Shown here: positions 53,769 to 63,130 of the stretch, in pieces | Layout of the letters: each line of letters begins with the position of its first letter | Position numbering within the stretch: the stretch's first letter is position 1 | Assembly: GCA_944385035.1 (NCBI GenBank) | Contig: CALWVV010000005.1 | Span: 1-64,000, forward strand | DNA length: 64,000 nt | From: an uncultured Oscillospiraceae bacterium | GTDB taxonomy: Bacteria; Bacillota; Clostridia; Oscillospirales; Oscillospiraceae | Direction of reading: 5' to 3' | The notes under the pieces: model-generated | The model's database searches: none | The model's input: only the letters and a program-made list of their open reading frames with translations | What the model was told of the DNA's origin: nothing | Program-made: the position numbers and the translations under genes

Positions 53769-54677
53769 TCAGATAAAGGGGAGGCCCTCTACGGGGCCGG
53801 TACTGGCCGGGGCCTTGTCAGCAGGCTGAAGGGCCAGATACTCCTCAAAGGTCAAATTTTTGCTCATACAGGCCTGGGCTGCCTCGGTGCCTACATAGCG
53901 GTAGTGCCAGGGCTCGAAGCGGTAGCCGGTGATATCCTCCTTGCCCTGAGGGTAGCGGAGAATGAAGCCGTATTCGGCACAGTGCTCCACCAGCCAGGCG
54001 TATGCGGATGTGTTTTCAAAGTGGGCGCTGAGGCTGGCGGTATTGATGTCCAGAGCCAGAGCCGTCTGGTGCTCGGAATGGCCGGGGCGGGCGGAGTAGG
54101 AGTCTACCGAGGCCTGGCTATCTTGAGACAGGTAGCGGGAGTATATGCTCTCCTGCCGCTGATAGGAGCGGTAGGCCGAGACGCTCTGCAGCCGGATGCC
54201 ATCTTCACGGGCGGCATCCGCCATAGCCCGGAAGGCGGCGGCGGCCTCCGGCCGTAAGGAACCGGAGCCATAGGGATACCCCAGCGCCTCCAGCGCAGGG
54301 GTATAGTCCTGGGGAAGGGCATGGTACTTGTTCACCAGGACCGTGAGGCTGTCCGGCTGGCTGACAAGGTCGGTATTTTCATAAAACTCCTTGTCCAGAC
54401 CGATGTTGACCTCCAGAACGACCTGTTCCGGGGAGAACTGGGGGTTGGCCTCAGCCCAGGCCAGATAGCGATCTTCCAGCTCTAAAATGCCGTTTTCCAG
54501 AAGCTGATAGGGGGAGAGAAGCTGAATGATCCGGTCCGCCCAGACAGGGGAGATGGACGGGTCAAAGGTAGGGAAAATGGTCTCCTCATCCAGGGCGTGG
54601 GCGGGAGAGAAGGTGAGAGAGGCGGTGGCCGCCACTGTGATCAGAGAGAGACAAATGCGGGGGAAACGGTTGTGCAT
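53769..54677 (-). CDS. D-alanyl-D-alanine carboxypeptidase, VanY family
   Basis: A 302-aa exported zinc peptidase that trims D-Ala from peptidoglycan stem peptides. The signal peptide is at about 1-28 (SLITVAATASLTFSPAHA). The VanY domain is in the C-terminal half, with the metal motif SEHQTALALDI (His and Asp) and the second site EPWHYRYVG (catalytic Glu and His). The N-terminal region of about 110 residues is not recognised. The start at MHNRFPR follows GAGGTAATCAAACT. It is transcribed 32 bp after the glutamine amidotransferase gene. Confidence 0.9.
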   Translation of the reverse strand: MHNRFPRICLSLITVAATASLTFSPAHALDEETIFPTFDPSISPVWADRIIQLLSPYQLLENGILELEDRYLAWAEANPQFSPEQVVLEVNIGLDKEFYENTDLVSQPDSLTVLVNKYHALPQDYTPALEALGYPYGSGSLRPEAAAAFRAMADAAREDGIRLQSVSAYRSYQRQESIYSRYLSQDSQASVDSYSARPGHSEHQTALALDINTASLSAHFENTSAYAWLVEHCAEYGFILRYPQGKEDITGYRFEPWHYRYVGTEAAQACMSKNLTFEEYLALQPADKAPASTGPVEGLPFI

Positions 54678-54709
54678 AGTTTGATTACCTCGTTTGTAGT
54701 TAGGGCAGG

Positions 54710-55390
54710 TCAAAGAGAGTGGGCCTGCCGGCATAGGGTCAGAAAATGGGAGAGAATGGGTGCTCCATCCACTGTGTCAAGGCGGCGCTTGGAAAAGGCC
54801 ATGCGTTCGGGATGGAACTGGACGCCCAGGATGGGCCGGCCGGGACAGTCCAAGGCTTCCATTACGCCGCCCTCCGACCAGGCAATTGCCCGCAATCCTT
54901 CCCCCAGACGGTCCACCGCCTGGTGATGGAAGCTGTTCACAGAAAACAGGGGGCCATAGAGCTGGTGGAGAAAACTGCCCTCCAGAGTGCGTACCGGATG
55001 GACCAGGTCCTGATCCATCCCGCGGTGGAAGACACGGACATGGGAGGAGAGGTCCTGGATCAGGCTGCCTCCCAGGGCCACATTGATGAGCTGCATGCCC
55101 CGGCAGATGCCCAAAATGGGCTTGCCTGCCTGGGAAAAGGCACGAAACAGCTCCAGCTCAGCCTGGTCCCGCGCCGGATCAGGGGGTTCGGAGCCCCGGC
55201 TTTCCTGGCCGAAGAGTGAGCTATCCAGATCGCCTCCGCCGCACAGGATCAGTCCGTCACAGCTTAGATCGGGCGCAGGGCAGTAGCCAGGCAGAGGGAC
55301 AGCGCCCAGATTGCGCAGGGCGTCCTCGTAGTGGTTCGTTTTTCCCTGGGAGCCGGAAAGCTGGATGGTGAGAGATACGGCGCCGCTCAT
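54710..55390 (-). CDS. Class I glutamine amidotransferase-like hydrolase (PuuD-type)
   Basis: A 226-aa protein of the peptidase C26 / gamma-glutamyl-GABA hydrolase group. The nucleophile elbow is GICRGMQLINVALGGSLIQDL (Cys near 95), and the His/Glu pair lies in GVQFHPERM. NSFHHQAVDRLGEGL is also typical. Start: the ATG overlaps the stop of the upstream gene (ATGA), so it is coupled to the cytidylate-kinase-like gene. A role in hydrolysing gamma-glutamyl compounds is expected from the family. The actual substrate is not known. Confidence 0.85.
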   Translation of the reverse strand: MSGAVSLTIQLSGSQGKTNHYEDALRNLGAVPLPGYCPAPDLSCDGLILCGGGDLDSSLFGQESRGSEPPDPARDQAELELFRAFSQAGKPILGICRGMQLINVALGGSLIQDLSSHVRVFHRGMDQDLVHPVRTLEGSFLHQLYGPLFSVNSFHHQAVDRLGEGLRAIAWSEGGVMEALDCPGRPILGVQFHPERMAFSKRRLDTVDGAPILSHFLTLCRQAHSL

Positions 55391-56013
55391 AGGGCATTCA
55401 CCGCGGCCCGAGCCTTTACCAGAGTGGAGATGAGCTCCACCGCGCCTTCGATGCCTGTGGTGCTGGAGTTGAGGGTCAGGTCGTACCGGCGCATATCGCC
55501 CCAATTGTGTCCCGTGTAATAATTATAGTAGTTGGAACGGCCCCGGTCCATCTGAATGACACGCTTTTCCATGTCGTCGGAGGGGATGTGGTATTCTTCC
55601 ACGCAGCGCTGGATGCGGCTGGGCAGGTCCGCGTAGACAAAGACCTTCAGGCACTCGGGCCGCTCACCCAGTACATAGTCGCTGCAGCGGCCAACAATGA
55701 CGCAGGGTCCCTCATTGGCCAGCTCCCGGATGACCTCCGCCTGAGCAAAAAAGGCCTGATGGCTGACCGGGACGCCCTGGTGGGCGAAGGCGGGGGTACC
55801 GATGCCGATGGGAGCAATGGACAGATGGAAGCGGCTGCGGGCGCGCTCCTCCGCCCGTGCGATAAAATCAGGAGAAAGGCCGCTTTTTTCGGCGGTCTTT
55901 TGGATAATGGTCCGGTCATAGCAGGGGATGCCCAAATGGGCGGCCAGGCGCTTACCGATCAGGCGACCACCGCTGCCGAACTCGCGGCTGATGGATATCA
56001 CATAGTTGCTCAT
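55387..56013 (-). CDS. Cytidylate-kinase-like family protein
   Basis: A 208-aa P-loop protein of the cytidylate kinase-like group common in Clostridia. The nucleotide-binding segment is ISREFGSGGRLIGKRLAAHLGI, followed by the family pattern CYDRTIIQKTAEKSG, GPCVIVGRCSDYVL, and the lid/C-terminal part with RGRSNYYNYYTG and YDLTLNSS. It is distinct from true Cmk and its substrate is unknown. The start at MSNYVIS lies eight bases after GGAGG. It opens the short operon with the amidotransferase and probably vanY. Confidence 0.85.
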   Translation of the reverse strand: MSNYVISISREFGSGGRLIGKRLAAHLGIPCYDRTIIQKTAEKSGLSPDFIARAEERARSRFHLSIAPIGIGTPAFAHQGVPVSHQAFFAQAEVIRELANEGPCVIVGRCSDYVLGERPECLKVFVYADLPSRIQRCVEEYHIPSDDMEKRVIQMDRGRSNYYNYYTGHNWGDMRRYDLTLNSSTTGIEGAVELISTLVKARAAVNAL

Positions 56014-56221
56014 GACATGCGCCTCCTTCAAAGGGGCAAAGCTGCCCCAGGGTTACACAGGACTCTTTTATTTACTATATTATAGCGGATGGTTTCAAAA
56101 ATGACAACGAAAATATGCGAGATTCTCCGAAGATGGCAAAGGCAAAGCCATGGCATCGAAACCGGAACGGAAACAAATTTTAGGAAACGGCCTAAAAATA
56201 CAAAAAAGAGAGCGATTTCTC

Positions 56222-56281
56222 TTGCAGATTGGGAATAAGCTGGCTATTATCATAGGTGTAACGGACCGGAAACGATTCCGG
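56222..56281 (+). promoter_or_regulatory. malR operon promoter and LacI-type operator
   Basis: TTGCAG (56222-56227) and TATTAT (56245-56250) are separated by 17 bp. CCGGAA-ACGA-TTCCGG (56266-56281) follows, with perfect 6-bp arms and a central CG as in LacI-family operators. It covers the early transcribed region, about 120 bp before the malR start. Otherwise the 386-bp gap shows nothing recognisable. Confidence 0.7.
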
Positions 56282-56399
56282 CCGTGTGTTGGCTGGCCGT
56301 GGGGGATCCTTGCCATATAAAACCAAGTACCGCCGGCACAGCGGGCCGGCGGTACTTGCAGATGAGGGAGCCTGTTCCGGCGGAAGAGGGGGAAAGCGG

Positions 56400-57410
56400 A
56401 TGACGATCAAGGATATTGCCCGGTTATCGGGCTGTGGTGTGGCCACGGTATCCCGTGTACTCAACGACCATCCGGATGTAAGTGAAAAAACCCGCCGGAA
56501 GGTGATGGCTGTGGTGAACGAACATGGCTTTCAGCCCAACAACAACGCAAAGCATCTCAAGCAGCAGGCGGGCACCAGCATCGCCATTCTGGTAAAAGGA
56601 ACACAAAATATGCTCTTTGCCGATCTGGTGGAACAGATCCAGACCCTCCTGCGGGATAACCACCGGGATGCGGCGGTCTATTATCTGGATGAGGACGCCG
56701 ACGAGGTGGCCTATGCCATTCAACTGTGCCGGGAGCGAAAACCCGTGGGGATTCTCTTTCTGGGGGGCGATCTGGAGTACTTCCGCGCCTCCTTCCGGCA
56801 TTTAAGCGCTCCTTGTGTGCTGCTGACGAACTGCGCACGGGAGCTGGACTTTGACAATCTGTCCTCCCTGACCACAGACGATGAGCAGGCTGCGTTTCAG
56901 GCCATTGGCTACCTCATAGGGAAGGGGCACAGACAGATTGGGGTATTGGGAGGCAACTGGTCTACCTCGCAAATCAGCTATCAGCGCTTACAGGGCTGCA
57001 AGCGGGCCTTTGAACACTGGGGGCTGCCCTTTGAGCCCCAGAGGCAGACGGAGCCCAGCCGATACTCTATGGCAGATGCCTACGCTGCCACCCGGCGTTT
57101 GCTGGAGCGCTGCCCGGAGCTGACCGCCATTTTTGCCATGAGTGATGTGATCGCCGTGGGTGTGATCCGGGCCCTGGGAGATCTGGGAAAACGGGTGCCC
57201 CAGGACATTTCGGTCATTGGCTATGACGGGATTTCCATGGGGCGCTATACCATTCCCAGGCTGACCACCATCGGTCAGGACACCAAACGCCTGGCGGAGC
57301 AGGGAGTGGAGCTGCTGCTGGAGCAGATTCTCCATGGGGGGAAGGGTGTCCACCAGGTGGTCCCCTTCCGGCTGCTGGATGGAGAAAGTGTGGCCCAGCG
57401 GACAACGTAA
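56400..57410 (+). CDS. LacI-family regulator, MalR-like
   Basis: A 336-aa regulator. The HTH and hinge region is TIKDIARLSGCGVATVSRVLNDHPDVSEKTRRKVMAVVNEHGFQPN, with the minor-groove hinge before a periplasmic-binding-like effector domain (VIGYDGISMGRYTIPRLTTIGQD near the end). It heads an operon with malQ and glgP, so it most likely senses maltodextrins or a derived sugar and represses its own operon via the dyad upstream. The start ATG follows GGGGGAAAGCGG. A longer in-frame reading would start inside the operator region. Confidence 0.88.
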   Translation: MTIKDIARLSGCGVATVSRVLNDHPDVSEKTRRKVMAVVNEHGFQPNNNAKHLKQQAGTSIAILVKGTQNMLFADLVEQIQTLLRDNHRDAAVYYLDEDADEVAYAIQLCRERKPVGILFLGGDLEYFRASFRHLSAPCVLLTNCARELDFDNLSSLTTDDEQAAFQAIGYLIGKGHRQIGVLGGNWSTSQISYQRLQGCKRAFEHWGLPFEPQRQTEPSRYSMADAYAATRRLLERCPELTAIFAMSDVIAVGVIRALGDLGKRVPQDISVIGYDGISMGRYTIPRLTTIGQDTKRLAEQGVELLLEQILHGGKGVHQVVPFRLLDGESVAQRTT

Positions 57411-57431
57411 GCGGAGAGAGGTTGATGAAGT

Positions 57432-58937
57432 ATGAGACGAGCAGGCGTATTGATGCCCATATTCTCCCTGCCCTCCCCCTGGGGGATCGGTACCATGGGG
57501 GCACAGGCCAGGAAATTTGTGGATTTTCTGGCGGATGCAGGCCAATCCTGCTGGCAGATTCTGCCGGTAGGGCCTACCAGCTATGGGGATTCCCCCTATC
57601 AGTCCTTTTCTTCCTTTGCGGGAAATCCCTATTTCATTGATTTGGATGATCTGGCCGAAGAAGGGCTGCTGAAACGGGAGGAATATGTCTGCCTGGACTG
57701 GGGAGAGAACCCGTCGCAAGTGGACTATGACCGGATGTACCAAAACCGGTATCCGGTGCTGCGCCGGGCCTGTGCCCGGCTGGACCGGAGTGAGGCGGGG
57801 GCGTATGCCGCCTTTTGCAGGGCGCAGCGGGAGTGGCTGGAGGATTACGCCCTGTTTATGGCCCTGAAGGAGAAGTTTCATGGCCAGTCCTGGCAGGCGT
57901 GGCCGGAGAAACTGCGTCTGCGCCAGCCCTGTGCGCTGGAGAAGGCCCGGAAGGAGCTGGAGGAGGAGACGGAATTTTGGAAAGGGGTGCAGTACCTCTT
58001 TTTCCGGCAGTGGACTGAGCTGAAAAAACGGGCCAACCAAAAGGGGATCTCCATCATCGGGGACCTGCCCATCTACGTCTCCGGGGACAGCGCCGATGTA
58101 TGGGACGACCCGGAGCAGTTTCAACTGGACGAGGAGGGGCTGCCTACCGAGGTGGCCGGCTGTCCCCCCGACGGCTTTTCTGAGGACGGACAGCTGTGGG
58201 GAAATCCGCTTTTTGACTGGGAGCGGATGAGAGAGGAAAACTACGCCTGGTGGATGCGGCGGATTGCCTTCCAGTTCCAGATTTATGACATTTTGCGCAT
58301 CGACCACTTCCGGGGGTTTGATGCATATTACGCCATCCCTTACGGGGACAAGACCGCCCGCAACGGCCGGTGGCGGCCGGGGCCGGGGATCGAATTTTTC
58401 CAGACGGTCAAAAAAAACCTGGGCAAACAGGAGATCATCGCGGAGGACCTGGGCTTTCTCACCGATTCGGTGCGCAGGCTGCTGCGCCAGTCGGGCTTCC
58501 CTGGTATGAAGGTGCTCCAGTTTGCCTTTGACAGCCGGGACACGGGAAGCGACTACCTGCCCCATTGCTATGGACACCACTGTGTGGTGTACGCGGGGAC
58601 CCATGATAATGACACGATTTTAGGCTGGATGAAGTCCGCGCCCCGAAAGGACGTGCAATTTGCCAAGGAATATTTGCGCCTCAACAGCCGGGAAGGATAC
58701 CACTGGGGCATGATGCGCGCAGCCTGGGCCTCCCCCGCCGACCTGGCAGTCATGCAGATGCAGGACCTTCTGGGGCTGGATGGCCGGGCCAGGATGAACA
58801 CCCCCTCGACCTTGGGGAACAATTGGAAGTGGCGGGCGCTGCCCGGCAGCTATGACGAAACGCTCTCCCGGCGGCTTTACCGGGAGATGAAGGTATACCA
58901 GCGCCTGCCTGGGCAGGGCCGAAAGGAGAAGAAGTAA
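57432..58937 (+). CDS. malQ: 4-alpha-glucanotransferase (amylomaltase)
   Basis: A 501-aa GH77 enzyme that disproportionates maltodextrins, releasing glucose and lengthening chains for the phosphorylase. Family segments: [71 protein letters not shown], the nucleophile region [17 protein letters not shown], the acid/base [14 protein letters not shown], and [13 protein letters not shown]. Length is normal. It lies 21 bp after malR and 1 bp before glgP, so it is cotranscribed. Confidence 0.96.
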   Translation: MRRAGVLMPIFSLPSPWGIGTMGAQARKFVDFLADAGQSCWQILPVGPTSYGDSPYQSFSSFAGNPYFIDLDDLAEEGLLKREEYVCLDWGENPSQVDYDRMYQNRYPVLRRACARLDRSEAGAYAAFCRAQREWLEDYALFMALKEKFHGQSWQAWPEKLRLRQPCALEKARKELEEETEFWKGVQYLFFRQWTELKKRANQKGISIIGDLPIYVSGDSADVWDDPEQFQLDEEGLPTEVAGCPPDGFSEDGQLWGNPLFDWERMREENYAWWMRRIAFQFQIYDILRIDHFRGFDAYYAIPYGDKTARNGRWRPGPGIEFFQTVKKNLGKQEIIAEDLGFLTDSVRRLLRQSGFPGMKVLQFAFDSRDTGSDYLPHCYGHHCVVYAGTHDNDTILGWMKSAPRKDVQFAKEYLRLNSREGYHWGMMRAAWASPADLAVMQMQDLLGLDGRARMNTPSTLGNNWKWRALPGSYDETLSRRLYREMKVYQRLPGQGRKEKK

Positions 58938-58938
58938 C

Positions 58939-61218
58939 ATGCAGCTGAAAGAACAGCTTTGGGAACTGACGAAAGAGCGATTTGGATGTGGGCCGGACCA
59001 GTGTGATGACCACCAGCTCTATGAGGCGCTGCTGCTGCTGTGCAGCCATCTGGCCGCCCAGCGGCCCGCCCCGGAGGGAGAGCGGAAGCTCTATTATTTC
59101 TCGGCGGAATTTTTGATGGGCAAGCTGCTGTCCAACAACCTGCTGGCCCTGGGCATTTATGACCAAGTGCGGGAGCTGCTGGGGGACATGGGCCGGGAGC
59201 TGAGCGGCATTGAAACGATGGAGCCGGAACCTTCCCTGGGGAACGGAGGCCTGGGGCGGCTGGCCGCCTGCTTCCTGGACTCCATCGCCGCGCTGGGACT
59301 GCCTGGAGACGGTGTGGGGCTCAACTACCACTACGGCCTCTTTAAGCAGAAGTTTGAGAACAACAAGCAGACGGAGCTGCCCGACCCCTGGATCGAACCA
59401 GACAGCTGGCTCATGCCCACCGGAAAGACCTTTACCGTCCCCTTTGGGGGCTTTGATCTCCAGGCGGTGCTGTACGACATTGCCATCCCCGGTGCGGGAA
59501 ACAAGTGTGCCAACCGCCTGCATCTCTTTGATGTGGCCCAGCCAGCCCAGGAGCCCTGGATCGGCATTCGGTTTGACAAGGGGGATATCGCCCACAACCT
59601 TACCTCCTTCCTCTACCCGGACGACAGCGATGAGGCCGGGCAGCTGCTGCGGGTATACCAGCAGTACTTTATGGTCTCTGCCGGGGCACAGCTCATTTTG
59701 CAGGAGCTGGAGGAGCGGGGCTATACCATTGACACCCTGGCCGACCACGTGGTCATTCAGATTAACGACACCCACCCCTCCATGGTCATTCCCGAGCTGA
59801 TCCGTCTGCTGGTGGAGCGGGGCATGTCCGTCAACCGGGCCATCGACCAGGTGAGCCGCACCTGTGCCTACACCAACCACACCATCCTGGCCGAGGCCCT
59901 GGAGAAGTGGCCCCTGTCCTTCCTTGAAAAGGCCGCGCCCCAGCTGGTGCCCGTCATCCGGGAGCTGGACCGCCGGGTAAAGGAGGCCCACCCCGACCCC
60001 AGAGTGTGTATTCTGGACGGCCAAAACCGGGTGCACATGGCCCACATGGATATTCACTACGGCTTCTCTGTCAACGGCGTGGCCGCCCTTCATACGGAGA
60101 TTTTGAAGCATTCTGAGCTCAAGCCTTTCTTTGACCTCTATCCCAAGAAGTTCAATAACAAGACCAACGGCGTGACCTTCCGCCGCTGGCTGGAGGCCTG
60201 TGACCCCCGGCTCAGCGCCCTCATTGACGACTGCATCGGGGCATCCTGGCGGCAGGATGCCCAAAAGCTGGAGGGACTGCTGGCCTTTCAGGAGGATGCG
60301 AACATTCTGCAGCGGCTTCTGGAGGTAAAGCAGGCCAATAAACAGGCCCTGTGCCAGGCGTTATTCTCCCGGCAGGCGGTAGAAGTGGACCCCCTGTCCG
60401 TGTTTGACGTACAAATCAAGCGCCTGCACGAGTATAAACGCCAGCAGATGAATGCGCTGTATATTATCCACCAGTATCTGGAAATCAAGAGCGGGCGGCT
60501 GCCGCAGCGGCCTGTGACGGTGATTTTCGGGGCAAAAGCCGCCCCGGCCTATGTGATGGCAAAGCACATTATCCACCTGATCCTCTGCCTGCGCCAGCTC
60601 ATCGAGCGCGATCCCCAGGTGCGGCCCTGGCTGAACGTGGTCATGGTGGAAAACTACAATGTCACCAGGGCCGAGCAGCTCATCCCCGCCTGCGACATTT
60701 CCGAGCAGATCTCCCTGGCCTCCAAAGAGGCCAGCGGAACCGGCAACATGAAGTTTATGGCCAACGGAGCGGTGACCCTGGGCACCATGGACGGAGCCAA
60801 TGTGGAGATCGCCCAGCTGGTGGGAGAGGAGAACATCTACACCTTCGGCGCATCCAGCGACCGGGTCATCGGCCTGTATCAGGGCAGCGAGCCCGATGGC
60901 CGCGGCTATCGGCCTTTGGAGCTCTACCACCGCCCCAATGTGGAGCGGCTGGTGGACTTTTTGGTGTCTCCGGAGCTGCTTTGTGTGGGCGACCCGGCCT
61001 GCCTGTCCGCGTTGTGGCGGGACATGAAGACCAAGGACTGGTTCATGGCCCTGCTGGATGTGGAGGACTATATCGCCGTAAAGCAGCGGGCCATTGAGGA
61101 CTACGGGCAGCGCCTGCCCTGGGCCCGGAAGATGCTGGTGAACATCGCAAAGTCGGGGTATTTCTCCTCTGACCGCACCATTGGCCAGTACAATGAGGAC
61201 ATTTGGCATCTGAAGTAA
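58939..61218 (+). CDS. glgP: Glycogen/maltodextrin phosphorylase
   Basis: A 759-aa GT35 enzyme releasing alpha-glucose 1-phosphate from alpha-glucans, using pyridoxal phosphate. Seen: [57 protein letters not shown], and the cofactor-lysine region [28 protein letters not shown]. It is about 50 residues shorter than the classical enzyme, as is common in Clostridia. It starts one base after malQ and ends at a strong terminator. Its product is the alpha anomer, so it does not feed the beta-phosphoglucomutase elsewhere in the window. Confidence 0.97.
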   Translation: MQLKEQLWELTKERFGCGPDQCDDHQLYEALLLLCSHLAAQRPAPEGERKLYYFSAEFLMGKLLSNNLLALGIYDQVRELLGDMGRELSGIETMEPEPSLGNGGLGRLAACFLDSIAALGLPGDGVGLNYHYGLFKQKFENNKQTELPDPWIEPDSWLMPTGKTFTVPFGGFDLQAVLYDIAIPGAGNKCANRLHLFDVAQPAQEPWIGIRFDKGDIAHNLTSFLYPDDSDEAGQLLRVYQQYFMVSAGAQLILQELEERGYTIDTLADHVVIQINDTHPSMVIPELIRLLVERGMSVNRAIDQVSRTCAYTNHTILAEALEKWPLSFLEKAAPQLVPVIRELDRRVKEAHPDPRVCILDGQNRVHMAHMDIHYGFSVNGVAALHTEILKHSELKPFFDLYPKKFNNKTNGVTFRRWLEACDPRLSALIDDCIGASWRQDAQKLEGLLAFQEDANILQRLLEVKQANKQALCQALFSRQAVEVDPLSVFDVQIKRLHEYKRQQMNALYIIHQYLEIKSGRLPQRPVTVIFGAKAAPAYVMAKHIIHLILCLRQLIERDPQVRPWLNVVMVENYNVTRAEQLIPACDISEQISLASKEASGTGNMKFMANGAVTLGTMDGANVEIAQLVGEENIYTFGASSDRVIGLYQGSEPDGRGYRPLELYHRPNVERLVDFLVSPELLCVGDPACLSALWRDMKTKDWFMALLDVEDYIAVKQRAIEDYGQRLPWARKMLVNIAKSGYFSSDRTIGQYNEDIWHLK

Positions 61219-61227
61219 GAGAAACCT

Positions 61228-61270
61228 GGCCCCTGTCATCAGAACCGACGATGACAGGGGCCATTTTTTG
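61228..61270 (+). terminator. Terminator of the malR-malQ-glgP operon
   Basis: A 13-bp stem GGCCCCTGTCATC / GATGACAGGGGCC with a 9-nt loop, then ATTTTTTG. Confidence 0.93.
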
Positions 61271-61363
61271 TCTACTTTTCCGTAAAAAAAGGCTATCTTT
61301 TTCCCAAAGCCTATGATAATATGATTCCCGAACGATTTTGACCAGATGGAAAAGGAGCAGGCT

Positions 61364-62959
61364 ATGATCACTGTCACCGATTTGAGTTTAAATTACAGCG
61401 GCACCCCGCTGTTTTCCCATGTGGACCTGCAGTTTCTGCGGGGCAACTGCTACGGCATCATTGGTGCCAACGGCGCGGGAAAATCTACCTTTTTGAAAAT
61501 CCTGTCCGGAGAGCTGGACTCCACCTCCGGCGAGGTGTCCATCCTGCCGGGCATCCGTATGTCCGTACTCAAGCAGAACCAGAACGCCTATGATGCCTAT
61601 AATGTGATGGATACGGTCATTATGGGCAACCAGCGCCTCTATGACATCGGCAAGCAGAAGGAGGAGCTCTACGCCAAGGAAGAGATGACCGACGAGGACG
61701 GCATGCTGGCCTGTCAGCTGGAGGAGGAATATGCTGAGCTGGGCGGCTGGGAGGCCGAAAGCGACGCTTCCCGGATCCTCCAGGGCCTGGGCATCGGCAC
61801 GGAGCTGCACTATAACGACATGGCCACCCTGGATGCCCGTCTCAAGGTGAAGGTGCTCCTGGCCCAGGCGCTGTTCGGCAACCCCGACCTGCTGATGATG
61901 GACGAGCCTACCAACAACCTGGACATCGACGCGGTGAACTGGCTGGAGGATTTCCTGCTGGACTTTGAGGGCACTGTCATTGTGGTGTCCCATGACCGCC
62001 ACTTCCTCAACACCGTCTGCACCCACATTGTGGACATTGACTACGGCAAGATCAAGATGTACGTGGGCAACTACGACTTCTGGTATGAGTCCTCCCAGCT
62101 GGTGCAGCAGCTCATTAAAAACCAGAACAAGCGCAACGAGGAGAAGATCAAGGAGCTGCAGGACTTTATTTCCCGCTTCTCTGCCAACAAGTCCAAAAGC
62201 AAGCAGGCTACCGCCCGGAGAAAGCTGCTGGACAAGCTCTCTGTGGAGGAGATGCCCGCCTCCTCCCGCCGCTATCCCTGGGTTGGCTTTACCCCTGACC
62301 GGGAGGTGGGCAAGGACATCCTCTTTGTCACCGATGTGAGCAAGACCATCGACGGGGTGAAGGTGCTGGACAAGGTGTCCTTTATTGTGGGCCACGACGA
62401 GAAGATCGCCTTTGTAGGGGACAACGAGAATGCCCATACCGCCCTGTTTAAGATCCTGGCCGGGGAGATGGAGCCCGACGAAGGCAGCGTGAAGTGGGGC
62501 CAGACGGCCACCTTCTCCTACTTCCCCAAGGACAACACCCCCTACTTTGAGGACTGCGATGACAACCTGGTACAGTGGCTGCGCCAGTTCTCCCCCGATC
62601 CCCAGGAGCAGTATCTCCGGGGCTTCCTGGGGCGGATGCTTTTCTCCGGGGACGAAGTTTATAAACCCGTCAAGGTGCTCTCCGGCGGAGAGAAGGTGCG
62701 GTGCATGCTCTCCCGGATGATGCTCTCCGGGGCCAATGTCCTGATGCTGGACCAGCCCACCAACCACCTGGATCTGGAGTCCATTGCCGCACTGAACAAG
62801 GGCCTGGAGGCCGTCAAGTGCAATGTGCTGGTGGCTTCCCATGACCATCAGCTCATCCAGACCGTCTGCAACCGGGTCTTTGACTTTACCGCCGATGGAA
62901 AGCTCATTGACCGGAAGATGACCTATGACGAATATCTGGACAGCCAGAAGGAAGCGTAA
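61364..62959 (+). CDS. ABC-F family ATPase with one degenerate ATP site (YbiT-like)
   Basis: A 531-aa soluble tandem ATPase of the ABC-F type, which act on ribosomes. NBD1: Walker A GANGAGKS (34-41), Walker B LLMMDE (Asp180, Glu181), switch His210, but the signature is LDARL (about 156-160) instead of LSGGQ. A linker of about 90 residues rich in Lys (240-300) follows. NBD2: the P-loop is GDNENAHT (352-359) with His in place of the essential Lys. The signature LSGGE (439-443) is intact, and Walker B VLMLDQ (459-464) has Gln in place of the catalytic Glu. Only the NBD1-Walker/NBD2-signature site looks functional. Start chosen at the ATG after AAAAGGAG. Confidence 0.9.
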   Translation: MITVTDLSLNYSGTPLFSHVDLQFLRGNCYGIIGANGAGKSTFLKILSGELDSTSGEVSILPGIRMSVLKQNQNAYDAYNVMDTVIMGNQRLYDIGKQKEELYAKEEMTDEDGMLACQLEEEYAELGGWEAESDASRILQGLGIGTELHYNDMATLDARLKVKVLLAQALFGNPDLLMMDEPTNNLDIDAVNWLEDFLLDFEGTVIVVSHDRHFLNTVCTHIVDIDYGKIKMYVGNYDFWYESSQLVQQLIKNQNKRNEEKIKELQDFISRFSANKSKSKQATARRKLLDKLSVEEMPASSRRYPWVGFTPDREVGKDILFVTDVSKTIDGVKVLDKVSFIVGHDEKIAFVGDNENAHTALFKILAGEMEPDEGSVKWGQTATFSYFPKDNTPYFEDCDDNLVQWLRQFSPDPQEQYLRGFLGRMLFSGDEVYKPVKVLSGGEKVRCMLSRMMLSGANVLMLDQPTNHLDLESIAALNKGLEAVKCNVLVASHDHQLIQTVCNRVFDFTADGKLIDRKMTYDEYLDSQKEA

Positions 62960-62966
62960 TCAAAAT

Positions 62967-63001
62967 GGCCAGCCGTACTTCCGTACGGCTGGCCGTTTTT
63001 G
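62967..63001 (+). terminator. Terminator after the ABC-F gene
   Basis: A 12-bp stem GGCCAGCCGTAC / GTACGGCTGGCC with loop TTCC, then GTTTTT. Confidence 0.93.
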
Positions 63002-63030
63002 ATGAAAAAGGGGAAAAATGTGGAAAGCGG

Positions 63031-63084
63031 TTGACGCATACAAAATGTTTCGGGTATAATACATAATGGAATTATTTCGAAATA
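63031..63084 (+). promoter_or_regulatory. Na/Pi cotransporter promoter and palindrome
   Basis: TTGACG and TATAAT are separated by 18 bp (63031-63060). The perfect palindrome TATTTCGAAATA (63073-63084) lies just downstream, at the expected position of the transcript start, and could be an operator. Confidence 0.65.
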
Positions 63085-63130
63085 TAGAACGAAATGATGC
63101 GGGGTTTCCGCAGAAGGGATTTTGGAAGAT

